Counted from the stretch's first letter, positions 34,242 through 43,466 are shown. The stretch is 64,000 bases of DNA from Glutamicibacter sp. B1 (GCF_039602135.1 NZ_CP125942.1:1364001-1428000); one strand, 5' to 3'. Numbers and translations: made by a program. Notes: generated by a model from the sequence alone, not told the origin.

Positions 34242-35104
34242 ATCAGCCCATCCATCCGGTCCCACTAGCTGCCATCGACCGGATCCTTGCACTGGCCTTC
34301 GAAGAAGACTATCCGCGCGGGGATCTGAGCGCAGACACTATTGTTCCAGCTGAGGCCCAGGCGACCGCCGTGGTCAAAGCTCGGGAACCAGGAGTCTTGG
34401 CTGGAGGCACGGTTTTTGCCCGGGCCATGACCACCTTGAACGATAAGACCGAAGTAACCCAGCTGGTTGCCGATGGCCAAAAGTTTGACGCTGGCGATGA
34501 GCTTCTCAAGGTGCAGGGGCCAGCGATTTCGGTCCTCAGCGCCGAGCGCGTGGCTCTCAACCTATTACAGCGGATGAGCGCCATTGCGACGTCCACCCGT
34601 GAATTGGTGGACCTGGTCTCGCACACCAAGGCAAGGATTGCCGATACTCGAAAAACGACGCCGGGATTGCGCGTGCTAGAGCGGTATTCGGTGCGTTGTG
34701 GTGGGGGAGTGAATCACCGAGACAATCTCTCCGAAGCGTTTATGGCCAAAGATAATCACCTTGCCTTGCTCGGCGACGGAGAAGAACTCACCGACGCTTT
34801 GAAGTCCGTGCGTGCCCGGCTGGGGCACACCACGGCGATGGAAGTTGAAGTTGACCGGATTGAGCAAATCCCTGCCGTCCTAGCGGCCAAGGTGGACATC
34901 ATCATGCTGGATAACTTTGATGTCGCAGATCTTCCGGCAGCCATCAAACTCATTGATGGTCAGGCCATTATTGAAGCCAGTGGCACGGTGACTGCGCGTA
35001 CCGTTGCAGCCATCGCTGAACAAGGTGTCGACATTATTTCTAGTGGAGCCATCACTCACTCGGTGCGGGCTATTGATCTGGGCTTGGATATGGTTATTGC
35101 ATGA
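34238..35104 (+). CDS. nadC: Nicotinate-nucleotide pyrophosphorylase (carboxylating), quinolinate phosphoribosyltransferase
   Basis: Converts quinolinate and PRPP to nicotinate mononucleotide. 288 residues. Starts at GTG overlapping the nadB stop. Typical elements: EEDYPRGDLSADTIVP, ALNLLQRMSAIAT, ADTRKTTPGLRVLERYSVRCGGGVNHR (in parts), EVEVDRIEQ and the C-terminal IEASGTVTARTV and ISSGAITHS phosphate loops. Third enzyme of the NAD de novo operon. Confidence 0.95.
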   Translation: MNQPIHPVPLAAIDRILALAFEEDYPRGDLSADTIVPAEAQATAVVKAREPGVLAGGTVFARAMTTLNDKTEVTQLVADGQKFDAGDELLKVQGPAISVLSAERVALNLLQRMSAIATSTRELVDLVSHTKARIADTRKTTPGLRVLERYSVRCGGGVNHRDNLSEAFMAKDNHLALLGDGEELTDALKSVRARLGHTTAMEVEVDRIEQIPAVLAAKVDIIMLDNFDVADLPAAIKLIDGQAIIEASGTVTARTVAAIAEQGVDIISSGAITHSVRAIDLGLDMVIA

Positions 35105-36243
35105 TCTACATGGACGCGGCTTCCACCGCCCCGCCTCGTCAAGAAGTTCTTGACCTCATCACCCCACTATTAACCAGCAATTTTGGGAACCCTGCTTCCT
35201 TGCACGAGCTCGGTCATCAGGCACGAAGAGCCAACGACTGGGCACGCAATCAGGTTGCTGGACACCTCGGCGTCGAAGAGAGCGAAATCTACTTCACCTC
35301 CGGCGGTACCGAGTCGGATAATACGGCCGTCATCGGTGGGGCCTTGGCTAATCCTCGTGGCAAGGTGGTTGTCAGTAGTGCCATTGAGCATCCTGCAGTG
35401 TTGGAAGCCTGCGCGTACCTTGTCAGGGTTCACGGATTTTCTCACAAACTCATCCCTGTCGATGAGTTTGGCATTGTGGATCTACAGGTTGCCAAAGAAT
35501 TGATCGATGACCAGGTCTCGGTAGTTTCCGTGATGGCTGTGAACAATGAAGTGGGCACCATCCAGCCCATCAAAGAACTGGCAGAACTGGCCCATAGTGC
35601 GGGAGCTTTGATGCACACCGACGCGGTGCAAGCCGCCGGATGGCTGGACCTCACCGAACTTACCGCACACGTGGACGCCCTAAGCCTCTCGGGACACAAA
35701 ATTGGTGCACTCAAAGGCAGTGGCGTGCTCTATGTCAGTAACCGTTACGAAGTTCTGCCATTGCTTCACGGTGGCGGGCAACAAGGTGGAATGCGTTCTG
35801 GCACCGAGAATCCGGGATCATCGGTCGGTATCGCCAGGGCCTTGCAACTGTGTGCTGAACAGCGCCAAGCCAGGGCAGGAGATGGTTACGGCAATTATCT
35901 GATCGAGAGGATCACCAAAGAACTGGGGAAGATTGCCCCGGGGCTGGTGCAAGTGACCGGGCATCGTAAACAACGCATCGGTGGCATTGTTTCTCTGGTT
36001 TTCCCCCGTACCGCAGGAGAGACAGTGCTCATTGAATTAGAGCGCCGTGGGGTGCTGTGCTCTTCGGGCTCCGCTTGCGCGGCAGGGAGCACCGACCCTT
36101 CGCCGGTGCTCACCGCCATGGGCTATGACGAGCAGCTCGCGCATGCAGCGGTGCGCTTGTCCTTTACTCGTGCCACGAAGGAAAACGAGATTAGTCAGGT
36201 GGCCAGCGCAGTGGTGGCCACGGTGAAATCCTTGGTGGCCTAA
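35101..36243 (+). CDS. Cysteine desulfurase of the NAD operon (NadS/IscS type)
   Basis: PLP enzyme that mobilises sulfur from cysteine. 380 residues. PLP-binding Lys is in LSLSGHKIGALKGSG (about residue 200) and the active Cys in GVLCSSGSACAAGS (about residue 322); TSGGTESDNTAV and HTDAVQAAG are also diagnostic. Its start overlaps nadC by four bases, so it is the fourth co-translated gene. Cysteine desulfurases in nad operons are thought to build or repair the oxygen-sensitive [4Fe-4S] cluster of quinolinate synthase. No other isc/suf gene is adjacent. Confidence 0.9.
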   Translation: MIYMDAASTAPPRQEVLDLITPLLTSNFGNPASLHELGHQARRANDWARNQVAGHLGVEESEIYFTSGGTESDNTAVIGGALANPRGKVVVSSAIEHPAVLEACAYLVRVHGFSHKLIPVDEFGIVDLQVAKELIDDQVSVVSVMAVNNEVGTIQPIKELAELAHSAGALMHTDAVQAAGWLDLTELTAHVDALSLSGHKIGALKGSGVLYVSNRYEVLPLLHGGGQQGGMRSGTENPGSSVGIARALQLCAEQRQARAGDGYGNYLIERITKELGKIAPGLVQVTGHRKQRIGGIVSLVFPRTAGETVLIELERRGVLCSSGSACAAGSTDPSPVLTAMGYDEQLAHAAVRLSFTRATKENEISQVASAVVATVKSLVA

Positions 36244-36244
36244 A

Positions 36245-37201
36245 TTACCGTTCAGCGATGAACCGCTTGGTCACCGAGATGTCTCGATCGCCGAGTCCTG
36301 CCTCAATGACCTCGTCGATGGCTTGACGCAAGAGCGGTAGGAGCACTGGATCGGTGTTGGTCGCCGCAGCGATCTCATTGGCGCCAGCCAGATCCTTGCG
36401 CATGTACTTGATGGCACCGGATGGCGAGTCATCTCCGCTGACCAGACGATCTTTGCGGCTGTCCAAGAGGCGTGATGAGGCATAACCGTGGCCCAGCAGA
36501 TCCCACATGGCTGCCAGGTCTAGACCGGAGCGTTCGGCAAGTACCGATGCTTCACCTAACGCAAAGATGGTGGAGCTAACGACAAGCTGGTTGCAGGCCT
36601 TGGCGACCTGGCCGGCACCGAGTTCGCCAAGTCGTACCGGGGTTCCGCAGGGTGCGAGGACTTGGGTCGCTCGGGCACAGAGCGCTTCGGAGCCACCAAG
36701 CATGATGGACAGCGTGCCTTGGATGGCGCCGTCTTCACCGCCAGAGACAGGGGCATCAACGATGGCGATGCGCTCGCCGTAGCGTGCAGCCAGATCATCG
36801 GCCAGAGCGCGAACGCCCGGTGCGGAGCAGGTGGAACCAATAAGAAGAAGTAGGGGAGTTGCAGCTGGGTCTCGTTGCTCAAGTCCGGCCAGAATCCCCT
36901 CGGGACCTTCCAGGCACTGACTGATTTGGGGAAGGTCCGGCAGCATGAGCAGGATGTCTTCGCAGTCTTTGGCTAATTGTGCTGCATTGTCGGCCCAGTG
37001 AATTTTGTTGGCTGCCGTTTCTGAAGACAAGCCTGAGCTGAGGTCCGCTAGAACGTCATCTTTCGCGCGACTGGACGTCACTTTAACCCCAGCGTGAGTG
37101 GTGGCCAGCAGGCGGGCCATCGGTCGTCCGATGGCTCCCAGACCAATCACGCCTACGACAGATTGTTGGTCTGATTGCTGGGCTTGGTTTTCTGAATTCA
37201 T
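36245..37201 (-). CDS. NAD(P)-dependent beta-hydroxyacid dehydrogenase (3-HIBDH/GlxR type)
   Basis: 318 residues. N-terminal Rossmann domain GVIGLGAIGRPMARLLA (about 17-33), substrate motif DAPVSGGEDGAIQGTL, and the catalytic lysine in GQVAKACNQL; the all-alpha C-terminal domain completes the fold. The family reduces or oxidises 3-hydroxy acids (3-hydroxyisobutyrate, tartronate semialdehyde, similar). AAGGAG precedes the ATG. It is divergent from a 2-hydroxyacid dehydrogenase/IclR operon and shares the intergenic operator candidate, so it probably belongs to the same pathway. It converges on the nad operon with one base between stops. Confidence 0.85.
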   Translation of the reverse strand: MNSENQAQQSDQQSVVGVIGLGAIGRPMARLLATTHAGVKVTSSRAKDDVLADLSSGLSSETAANKIHWADNAAQLAKDCEDILLMLPDLPQISQCLEGPEGILAGLEQRDPAATPLLLLIGSTCSAPGVRALADDLAARYGERIAIVDAPVSGGEDGAIQGTLSIMLGGSEALCARATQVLAPCGTPVRLGELGAGQVAKACNQLVVSSTIFALGEASVLAERSGLDLAAMWDLLGHGYASSRLLDSRKDRLVSGDDSPSGAIKYMRKDLAGANEIAAATNTDPVLLPLLRQAIDEVIEAGLGDRDISVTKRFIAER

Positions 37202-37245
37202 CTACAACTCCTTTGTTGAACGGTGGTCAAAAGATAAAAAATCAT

Positions 37246-37282
37246 TGGACAACATAGCGAACTCTGTTCAATATACTGTCCA
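37246..37282. promoter_or_regulatory. Probable IclR operator in the divergent dehydrogenase promoter
   Basis: TTGGACA at 37246-37252 and TGTCCAA at 37277-37283 are inverted arms around a core containing CATAGCGAAC (37253-37262). The same core, in opposite orientation, is in front of the MHS permease gene (39335-39344). The IclR gene lies between the two sites. Confidence 0.55.
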
Positions 37283-37321
37283 AAGCGGTATGCTGTCACT
37301 CGACGGAAGGAAAAGGAAGCA

Positions 37322-38383
37322 ATGACGCCAACTACACAACGTCTGCGCGTGGGAATCGCCGTAGATTTACCAGCAGCAGATCTTGAACTGATGCGAGAAC
37401 TCGAACCACGTTTGGATTTCGTTTATGAACCCGAACTCTACCGCCCGCAGCGCTGGCAGGGTGACTGGGAAGGGGATCCAACCTTCACACGCACCCCAGA
37501 GCAGGCGGAGCGTTATCACCAGATCATCACCTCATCCCAGGCACTGTTCGGCATCCCAGATGTCAACCCCGAACTGTTGCAAAAGACTGTCCGCGAAAAC
37601 CCGGATCTCCGCTGGGTACACACCACGGCCGCCGGCGGTGGCTCCCAGGTTAAGGCAGCCGCACTAACTGCTGACGAACTGGAACGAGTCACCTTTTCAA
37701 CCAGCGCCGGAGTTCACGGCTCCACCTTGGCAGAATTTGCTCTCTTCGGTGTTTTGGCCGGAGCAAAGAACCTGCGCAAGCTCGAAGCCGACCAAGCGAA
37801 CAAGTACTGGCCTTCAGAGCGTTGGCGTATGCGCCACCTCGATGAGATGACCATCCTGGTGGTTGGTCTCGGTGGTATTGGTACTGCCGTGGTCGAACGC
37901 TTCAATGCCTGCGGCTCCACCGTCTGGGGTACCTCGCGAAGCGGTAAGCCAGTGGCCGGTGTTGACCGCCTGATTGATCCATCGCAGCTTGCAGAAGTTG
38001 CCGGCCAGGTGGACGCGATTGTGGCAACCCTGCCAGGAACCAAGAGCACCGAAGGCCTACTGGGTGCCGATGTTTTCGAAGCCGTTCAAGAAGGAACGAT
38101 CCTAGTGAACGTTGGCCGTGGAACTGTGGTGGATGAATCCGCACTGATTCCTGCGCTCGAAGCTGGTCGAATTGGCTTCGCTGCCTTGGATGTTGTCGCG
38201 CAGGAACCGCTGGATCCCAAGAGCGTTCTGTGGGAGCACCCCAATGTTTTGATCAGCCCGCACACTGCGGCCCTGAGCAATCAGGAGACGACGCGTATCG
38301 CCCGACTCTTCGCCCATAACGCAACTTGCCTGCTCGACGGGCAGGGCTTGCGCAATAAGGTGGATATCGTAGAGTTCTACTGA
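37322..38383 (+). CDS. D-2-hydroxyacid dehydrogenase (NAD-dependent)
   Basis: 353 residues. Nucleotide-binding VVGLGGIGTAVVERF (about residues 181-195), and the catalytic triad of the family: Arg in NVGRGTVVDE, Glu in QEPLDPKS and His in SPHTAALS. The N-terminal part has an unusual insertion, PQRWQGDWEGDPTFTRTPEQ, compared with short members. GGAAGC precedes the ATG and its stop overlaps the IclR gene by one base. Reduces a 2-oxo acid or oxidises the D-hydroxy acid; substrate probably that imported by the MHS permease encoded downstream. Confidence 0.88.
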   Translation: MTPTTQRLRVGIAVDLPAADLELMRELEPRLDFVYEPELYRPQRWQGDWEGDPTFTRTPEQAERYHQIITSSQALFGIPDVNPELLQKTVRENPDLRWVHTTAAGGGSQVKAAALTADELERVTFSTSAGVHGSTLAEFALFGVLAGAKNLRKLEADQANKYWPSERWRMRHLDEMTILVVGLGGIGTAVVERFNACGSTVWGTSRSGKPVAGVDRLIDPSQLAEVAGQVDAIVATLPGTKSTEGLLGADVFEAVQEGTILVNVGRGTVVDESALIPALEAGRIGFAALDVVAQEPLDPKSVLWEHPNVLISPHTAALSNQETTRIARLFAHNATCLLDGQGLRNKVDIVEFY

Positions 38384-39201
38384 TGACAAGCGTAAACGAC
38401 GTTACAGGCCAGAGCGGGGAGCGGGCTACCCGCGACCCTGCCCCGGCCGTTACCAGAGCCATTGCTATTCTGCGGTTGCTCGCCGAGGCTGATGGGCGTT
38501 CACTCTCGCTCAGTGAACTCGCGCGCACCCTAGGGATTGCCAAGTCCTCGTGCGCCAACCTTTGCCAGGCGCTGGAAGACGGTGAGATGATCCGTCGCAC
38601 CAGCGATGGCTTTGGTCTGGGGCGTCGTAACGCAGAGCTAGGCGGAGCTTTTTCGGTTCAGTTCAATCAGGTGCGCGAATTCTTTGACCAGATCTCCTCA
38701 TCGCCTACGCTGCGTGGGGAATTGGTGCAGATTGCCATGCTTGATGGTTCTGACTCGCTGTATCTTGCCCGGCATGAGGGTCGTAACCCCTATCGCTTTG
38801 GGGCACCTTTAGGCTCACGTTTGTCGGCCGCATTCAGTGCTGCCGGTAATGCTTTGCTGATGAACCTCGATAAAGACCAAGTCGCTGAGATCATGGGCGA
38901 GGTGCTGCCCATGCGCAGTGGTGTTGATGGTCTAGAGCTGACTCTGGAAGATCTCCATCAGCGTCTTGAAGTCGCCCGCGAGCGGGGTTTTGCCGTTGAT
39001 GAAGGGCATTCCACTAGCGGGGTGACCGGGGTTGCTGTGCCATTGGCGGCATGGTCCCCGGGTGACCCACCATTGGCCTTGGGAACGGCTCTTCCTGTTG
39101 ACCAGGCAGATCCGATCCGAGTGGCGGCCACCGGTACCGCCTTGCGCGAGGTTGCCGCACGCTTGGAAAATCCGTGGAGGAAGCGCGCTGCGCGCAGTTA
39201 A
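38383..39201 (+). CDS. IclR-family transcriptional regulator
   Basis: 272 residues with an N-terminal winged helix (about 22-85: LAEADGRSLSLSELARTLGIAKSSCANLCQALED in parts) and the C-terminal IclR effector domain (YLARHEGRNPYRFGAPLGSRLSAAFSAAGNALL in parts; GFAVDEGHSTSGVTGVAVPL). Translationally coupled to the hydroxyacid dehydrogenase. Candidate operators with a shared 10-base core sit upstream of that dehydrogenase and upstream of the MHS permease, which suggests it controls both units. Effector unknown, probably a hydroxy or oxo acid. Confidence 0.9.
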   Translation: MTSVNDVTGQSGERATRDPAPAVTRAIAILRLLAEADGRSLSLSELARTLGIAKSSCANLCQALEDGEMIRRTSDGFGLGRRNAELGGAFSVQFNQVREFFDQISSSPTLRGELVQIAMLDGSDSLYLARHEGRNPYRFGAPLGSRLSAAFSAAGNALLMNLDKDQVAEIMGEVLPMRSGVDGLELTLEDLHQRLEVARERGFAVDEGHSTSGVTGVAVPLAAWSPGDPPLALGTALPVDQADPIRVAATGTALREVAARLENPWRKRAARS

Positions 39202-39239
39202 TGAGCGCAGTACTAAGTTCATAGAACACTGAAAACGAG

Positions 39240-39281
39240 CATCGGCCCGTACCCCTAAATTCTTGGGGGTGCGGGCCGATG
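39240..39281 (+). terminator. Terminator after the IclR gene
   Basis: CATCGGCCCGTACCCC, ten-base loop, GGGGTGCGGGCCGATG followed by TTCTG: 16-position stem with one mismatch, 38 bases after the stop. Confidence 0.75.
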
Positions 39282-39320
39282 TTCTGTGCGTGGTGCAGAT
39301 CCCCGAAAATAAACCGTCCA

Positions 39321-39350
39321 CTATGTTGTACGTTGTTCGCTATGCTGGTA
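39321..39350. promoter_or_regulatory. Second copy of the IclR operator motif, before the MHS permease
   Basis: CTATGTTGTACGTTGTTCGC then TATGCTGG; compared with the reversed 37246-37282 site it shares the pattern TAT-TTG-AC...GTTCGCTATG-TG, with ten identical bases in a row (39335-39344). Confidence 0.5.
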
Positions 39351-39400
39351 TCTTCGATGCAGGAAGTAGTGATGTGATTCACTTGTCGAAGGAGACCTCC

Positions 39401-40879
39401 ATGAATACAACACCAGCACGCGCCGCCGGCTCCGGCGGAACAGCGCTTGACGAGAACTACGCCAAGAATCTGCAGCGGGCCACTCTGGCATCCAGCATTG
39501 GTAGTGCACTCGAATATTTCGATTTCGCTTTGTATGGCTTGGCCACAGCCCTGATTTTCAACGTGTTGTTCTTCCCGCAAGGTGATCCAGCCATGGCCAC
39601 CGTCGCGGCGTTCGCAACCTTCGGTGTTGGCTTCGTGGCCAGGCCCTTTGGTGGTTTGTTCTTCGGTATGCTTGGTGACCGTCTGGGGCGCAAGATCGTT
39701 TTGGTCATCACCATCGTGCTCATGGGCGGTGCTTCAACGCTGATCGGTGTCCTGCCAACCTACGAGATGGCTGGCATTTGGGCACCAATATTGTTGGTTC
39801 TCTTGCGACTGCTTCAGGGCTTCGGCGCAGGTGCCGAGCAGGCTGGTGCAACGGTTCTGATGGCGGAATACGCTCCAACTGCCCGCCGCGGATTCTTCTC
39901 CGCACTGCCATTCATTGGTATTCAGGCCGGTACCCTGTTGGCTGCAGTCGTTTTCTCGCTGCTGACCATGTTGCCTGAAGAGGCTTTGATGACCTGGGGC
40001 TGGCGTGTTCCATTCCTGGCATCGTTCTTGCTGATCATTCTTGCGGTTCTTATTCGTTCAAAGCTGGAAGAGACCCCAACCTTTGTTGAGATGGAAAAGC
40101 GCGAGCAGGTTTCAGAGCACCCACTGCGTGAACTCTTCCGCAACGGATTCCCAGGCGTCCTGGTTGGTATCGGTCTGCGCATGGCAGAAAACGGTGGCTC
40201 CTACATGTTCCAGGGCTTGGCTTTGAGCTTCTTCGTCACCGTTGTTGGTCCAGAAGCCGATAAGGGTCTGCTGACCTGGGGCGTGACCATTGGTTCGCTG
40301 ATCGGTGTGTTCTCGGTGCCGTTCGCCGGTGCGCTCTCCGACCGCTTTGGCCGTCGGGCCGTCTACCGTGCTGGTGCTCTGTTCATGCTGGTCTACTCGC
40401 TGCCAGCCTGGTGGATGCTGACTCTGGGCAACCACGCACTAGCTATTGCAGTCATCGCTATTGGTATCGGCTTCGCCGTAGCCACCATGCTTGGCCCACA
40501 GTGCGCGATGCTTCCAGAACTCTTCGGTAGCCGTCACCGTTACCTGGGCGTGGCTATGGCTCGCGAAATCTCGGCTGTGTTGGCCGGTGGCTTGGCAGGT
40601 GTCCTAGGTGCTTACCTGATCGCCATCACCGATGCTAACTGGCTAGTACTCGGCCTATACATGACGGTTCTGGCAGCCATCACCGTGGTTTCGACCTTCC
40701 TGGTTCCAGAAACCCTGCGCCGAGACCTAACCCGCACCGATGATGCAGTGAAGATTTCCTCGGTGGAAGCCGGCGATGATGTCTGGCTCAACGGCAGCCA
40801 GGGCACCGGAGCATCGGCAGTCTCCGCTCGTACCTCCTTCACCGTAGACCGCACCCCGGTCTCGGCAGATGAGCGCTAG
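39401..40879 (+). CDS. MFS permease of the metabolite:H+ symporter (MHS) family
   Basis: 492 residues, twelve predicted helices. ATG 39401 has GGAG eight bases upstream; a longer frame from 39263 runs through the terminator and operator and is rejected. The MHS hallmarks are IGSALEYFDFALYG in helix 1, the motif GMLGDRLGRK between helices 2 and 3, and GFGAGAEQAGATVLMAEYAP. The family (KgtP, ProP, ShiA) imports carboxylates, osmolytes or aromatic acids with protons. Its ~50-residue charged C-terminal tail is longer than usual. The shared operator motif links it to the hydroxyacid dehydrogenase genes upstream. Confidence 0.9.
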   Translation: MNTTPARAAGSGGTALDENYAKNLQRATLASSIGSALEYFDFALYGLATALIFNVLFFPQGDPAMATVAAFATFGVGFVARPFGGLFFGMLGDRLGRKIVLVITIVLMGGASTLIGVLPTYEMAGIWAPILLVLLRLLQGFGAGAEQAGATVLMAEYAPTARRGFFSALPFIGIQAGTLLAAVVFSLLTMLPEEALMTWGWRVPFLASFLLIILAVLIRSKLEETPTFVEMEKREQVSEHPLRELFRNGFPGVLVGIGLRMAENGGSYMFQGLALSFFVTVVGPEADKGLLTWGVTIGSLIGVFSVPFAGALSDRFGRRAVYRAGALFMLVYSLPAWWMLTLGNHALAIAVIAIGIGFAVATMLGPQCAMLPELFGSRHRYLGVAMAREISAVLAGGLAGVLGAYLIAITDANWLVLGLYMTVLAAITVVSTFLVPETLRRDLTRTDDAVKISSVEAGDDVWLNGSQGTGASAVSARTSFTVDRTPVSADER

Positions 40880-40950
40880 ATCAGAGGCAACCACGTCTCA
40901 GTCTTCACGACCATAGACAGCCCCTGACCTACTCGTAGGATCAGATATAA

Positions 40951-41002
40951 CGCAGTGGGCCGTTCAAACAATCAGATTGTTTGAACGGCCCACTGCGTTT
41001 TT
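40951..41002. terminator. Strong terminator between MHS permease and VanY genes
   Basis: A 23-base inverted repeat (CGCAGTGGGCCGTTCAAACA... and its complement) with almost no loop, followed by TTTTTG on the plus strand; it serves the permease gene and probably the convergent peptidase gene. Confidence 0.85.
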
Positions 41003-41060
41003 GATAAAAGATACCCAGGTGCTCAGAGTTTCTAAGTTCCCCAGTTCCCTAGGTGTCGGC

Positions 41061-42494
41061 TTAGCGCAGGTACTTACCCGAAACCCAGCCAGTCTTAGAT
41101 GAGTACTTGACCTTGTACCAACCCGATTTTTCGGTACCGGTCAGTGTTACCTTCTTACCCTTCGGGATGGTCAACACAACACGATTCGAAGTGCCTGCGC
41201 CACTGCGCATGTTCAAGTTTGCGACAGTCGTCTTGGTGGCCGCTTTGGGGCTAGACTTCTTCTTCTCGGTATTGGACTTAGGTGCCGAATCCGAGAAGTT
41301 GCTCAGATACTGTCCCGAGACCCAGCCCGACTTTCCCGAGTACTTCACGGGGTACCAGCCGGATTTCTTGGAACCAGTGATGGTCACCTGCTTGCCACGC
41401 GGAATGGTCAACACGACGCGGTTGCCGGTGCCGGCACCAGTGCGCATATTGAGATTCGCGGTGGTCTTTGCGGACTTGGAGTTCGTGCTCTTGGACTTGC
41501 TGTCCTTCGACGATTCCTTCTTCTTAGGAGTCGAAGGTATCGAAATGTTGCTTAGGTAGGTTCCAGAAACCCAGCCGGTCTTCGAGCTATAACGCACTTC
41601 ATACCAGCCGGACTTTTTGGAACCGGTCAGTTGTACAGTCTTGCTACGAGGGATGGTCAGGACAATCCGATTGTTTGTTCCGGCACCTGAGCGCATGTTC
41701 AGATTTGCGGTGGTCTTTGCGGTGCCCTTGGCGCTCTTGTCGCTGTTGTTGTTGGACTTGCTCTTGGCCACCCCGTAGTAGGCCTCAAGGGTTTTCGCGC
41801 CCGAGTTCTTGTAGCTCTTGGCCAGCGAGGTGCCTAGGTAGCGGAAGTGCCACGGCTCATAGGAGTATCCGGTGACGGATTCTTGACCCTTGGGGTAGCG
41901 AAGAATGAAGCCATACTTGTAGCCGTTCTTAGCAACCCATTTGCCCACCGGAGTGTTCGCGAAGCAGGCCTGCAACCCACACTGGCTATTGTTGTTGCCA
42001 ACGTCGATGGCCAAACCAGTCTGGTGTTCGCTGGTTCCCGGAACGGCAGAAATTCTTGAAGCGTAGCTTTGCCCGTAGATTCGTGAATAGTAGTTGTAGA
42101 GCTCAGCTTGGCGAGCGTAGGAACGATACCCACTGACCGCCCGAATTTTGACGCCATCTTTGGCTGCAGCCTTGACCATCTTTGAGTAAGCGCTGGCAGC
42201 TGAGGATTGCAATCGCACGTTGGTGCCTTTAACTGCCACAGTTTTTGGCGCGTACTTCTTGGGGCTCAGTGGGTAGCTCTTGTTGACGAAGACATCAGTC
42301 TTGCTCGGATCTCGCTGAATCTTCTTGGTAGCAACCTGCACTGCAGAATCAACGGTGACAGCCTGCGCGTTTACTTCAGTTCTCGCCGTTACTTCGGTGG
42401 CGGCGGTTGCAGGGGCTAGAGGCAAGAGCGTTGCCATCAGGGCTGCAGATACCGCAGCAGCCAGTGGCGCTTTGAAGGCTCGCGTCTGTTTCAT
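41061..42494 (-). CDS. Secreted D-alanyl-D-alanine carboxypeptidase (VanY type) with three SH3 repeats
   Basis: 477 residues from ATG 42494 (GGAGA upstream), which gives a clean signal peptide ending APATAA; the longer frame has none. Peptidase M15/VanY domain at about 75-235 with zinc ligands in TSEHQTGLAID (His, Asp) and YEPWHFRYLG (His). Then three bacterial SH3 domains of ~65 residues, each with the repeated words ANLNMRSGAGT, VVLTIP and SGWYEVKYSSKTGWVSGxYL, separated by Ser/Lys-rich linkers. It trims the D-Ala from cell-wall stem peptides, with SH3 domains anchoring it to peptidoglycan. The near-identical repeats suggest recent internal duplication. Confidence 0.93.
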   Translation of the reverse strand: MKQTRAFKAPLAAAVSAALMATLLPLAPATAATEVTARTEVNAQAVTVDSAVQVATKKIQRDPSKTDVFVNKSYPLSPKKYAPKTVAVKGTNVRLQSSAASAYSKMVKAAAKDGVKIRAVSGYRSYARQAELYNYYSRIYGQSYASRISAVPGTSEHQTGLAIDVGNNNSQCGLQACFANTPVGKWVAKNGYKYGFILRYPKGQESVTGYSYEPWHFRYLGTSLAKSYKNSGAKTLEAYYGVAKSKSNNNSDKSAKGTAKTTANLNMRSGAGTNNRIVLTIPRSKTVQLTGSKKSGWYEVRYSSKTGWVSGTYLSNISIPSTPKKKESSKDSKSKSTNSKSAKTTANLNMRTGAGTGNRVVLTIPRGKQVTITGSKKSGWYPVKYSGKSGWVSGQYLSNFSDSAPKSNTEKKKSSPKAATKTTVANLNMRSGAGTSNRVVLTIPKGKKVTLTGTEKSGWYKVKYSSKTGWVSGKYLR

Positions 42495-42956
42495 TGATTC
42501 TCCATTGCAAGTGATGAGCGATGCGCCACTTATTCCATCATCATTTTTCGAACGGTTCAAGGTTTCTGCAAACGGTTGACGATGAACGGGCAGACCAAAT
42601 TCCTCAAAGGAATTGAGTGTTCATCACATAACCTCATGCTGGGAAGCATTGGTTTTGACTATGAATTTATGCGTGATCTTCTAGGCTAGATCAGCGTTTC
42701 ACCTGAACGAATAGAAGGGGAAAAGAATTCTTTGAACTGCCCGCGCCAACGCGCAATCGACAGTGCCAACACGATGCTTCACACAGTGGAAGAGCTCTAA
42801 AGCATCTAGAAAGTGAAGCTTCGGTGAACGAGTCACGCGCAGTCGTAATCTTTGGATGGTTGGCCCGAAAATTCTTGATACGGCGGCCGAGTTAAGAACC
42901 AATCAATACTCTGGTTGAATTTTCCTTGGTTGGTGAGTTTTGATAGGTTTGCGATC
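42495..42956. other. Intergenic gap, no gene seen
   Basis: 460 bases between two divergent genes. It must carry the promoters of the peptidase and acetyltransferase genes. A short minus-strand frame at 42699-42902 has no ribosome site or recognisable domain. Confidence 0.5.
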
Positions 42957-43466
42957 ATGCATATCCGTCCCGAAGTCTTTGATGACCGTGCAGCGGTGTA
43001 TGCAGTAACGCATGCTGCCTTTGCTGGAATTGACCCCATGGTTGAGCCTGAGGAAGTCGGGTTACTCCAGAACCTCTTCGAATGCGAAGACTACGACTCG
43101 CGCTTCTCCTTAGTAGCTCTCGATGACTCCGTTGTTATCGGCCACGTCATAGCTACGTGGGGCCGAATCAACGGCGAACCCATGCTGGGACTTGGGCCAC
43201 TAGCTGTTGCCCCGGAGTATCAGCATCGTGGCGTGGGATCGATTCTGATGCAAAGTATTCATGACCGAGCTGAAGCCGAATCGTTAAGCGCCATCGTTTT
43301 ACTCGGGGCTCCTAGCTACTACCGCCGGTTTGGTTATGAACCTGCTGGGGCCCGTGGCATTACCCCGAGTGATGCCAGTTGGGGTGAACACTTTATGGTG
43401 CGAGTCTTCGACGAAGCAAAACTTCCCCGTGGGGCTTATCAATACGCAAAGCCATTCGGCGTTTGA
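42957..43466 (+). CDS. GNAT-family N-acetyltransferase
   Basis: 169 residues from ATG 42957. GNAT fold with the acetyl-CoA loop in APEYQHRGVGSILMQSIHD (Q/R-x-x-G-x-G/A motif) and the preceding strand LGLGPLAV; the C-terminal YYRRFGYEPAG segment is the usual last strand of the YhbS-like subgroup. Transfers an acetyl group to an unknown amine. It stands alone, followed 68 bases later by an unrelated SRPBCC protein. Confidence 0.87.
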   Translation: MHIRPEVFDDRAAVYAVTHAAFAGIDPMVEPEEVGLLQNLFECEDYDSRFSLVALDDSVVIGHVIATWGRINGEPMLGLGPLAVAPEYQHRGVGSILMQSIHDRAEAESLSAIVLLGAPSYYRRFGYEPAGARGITPSDASWGEHFMVRVFDEAKLPRGAYQYAKPFGV

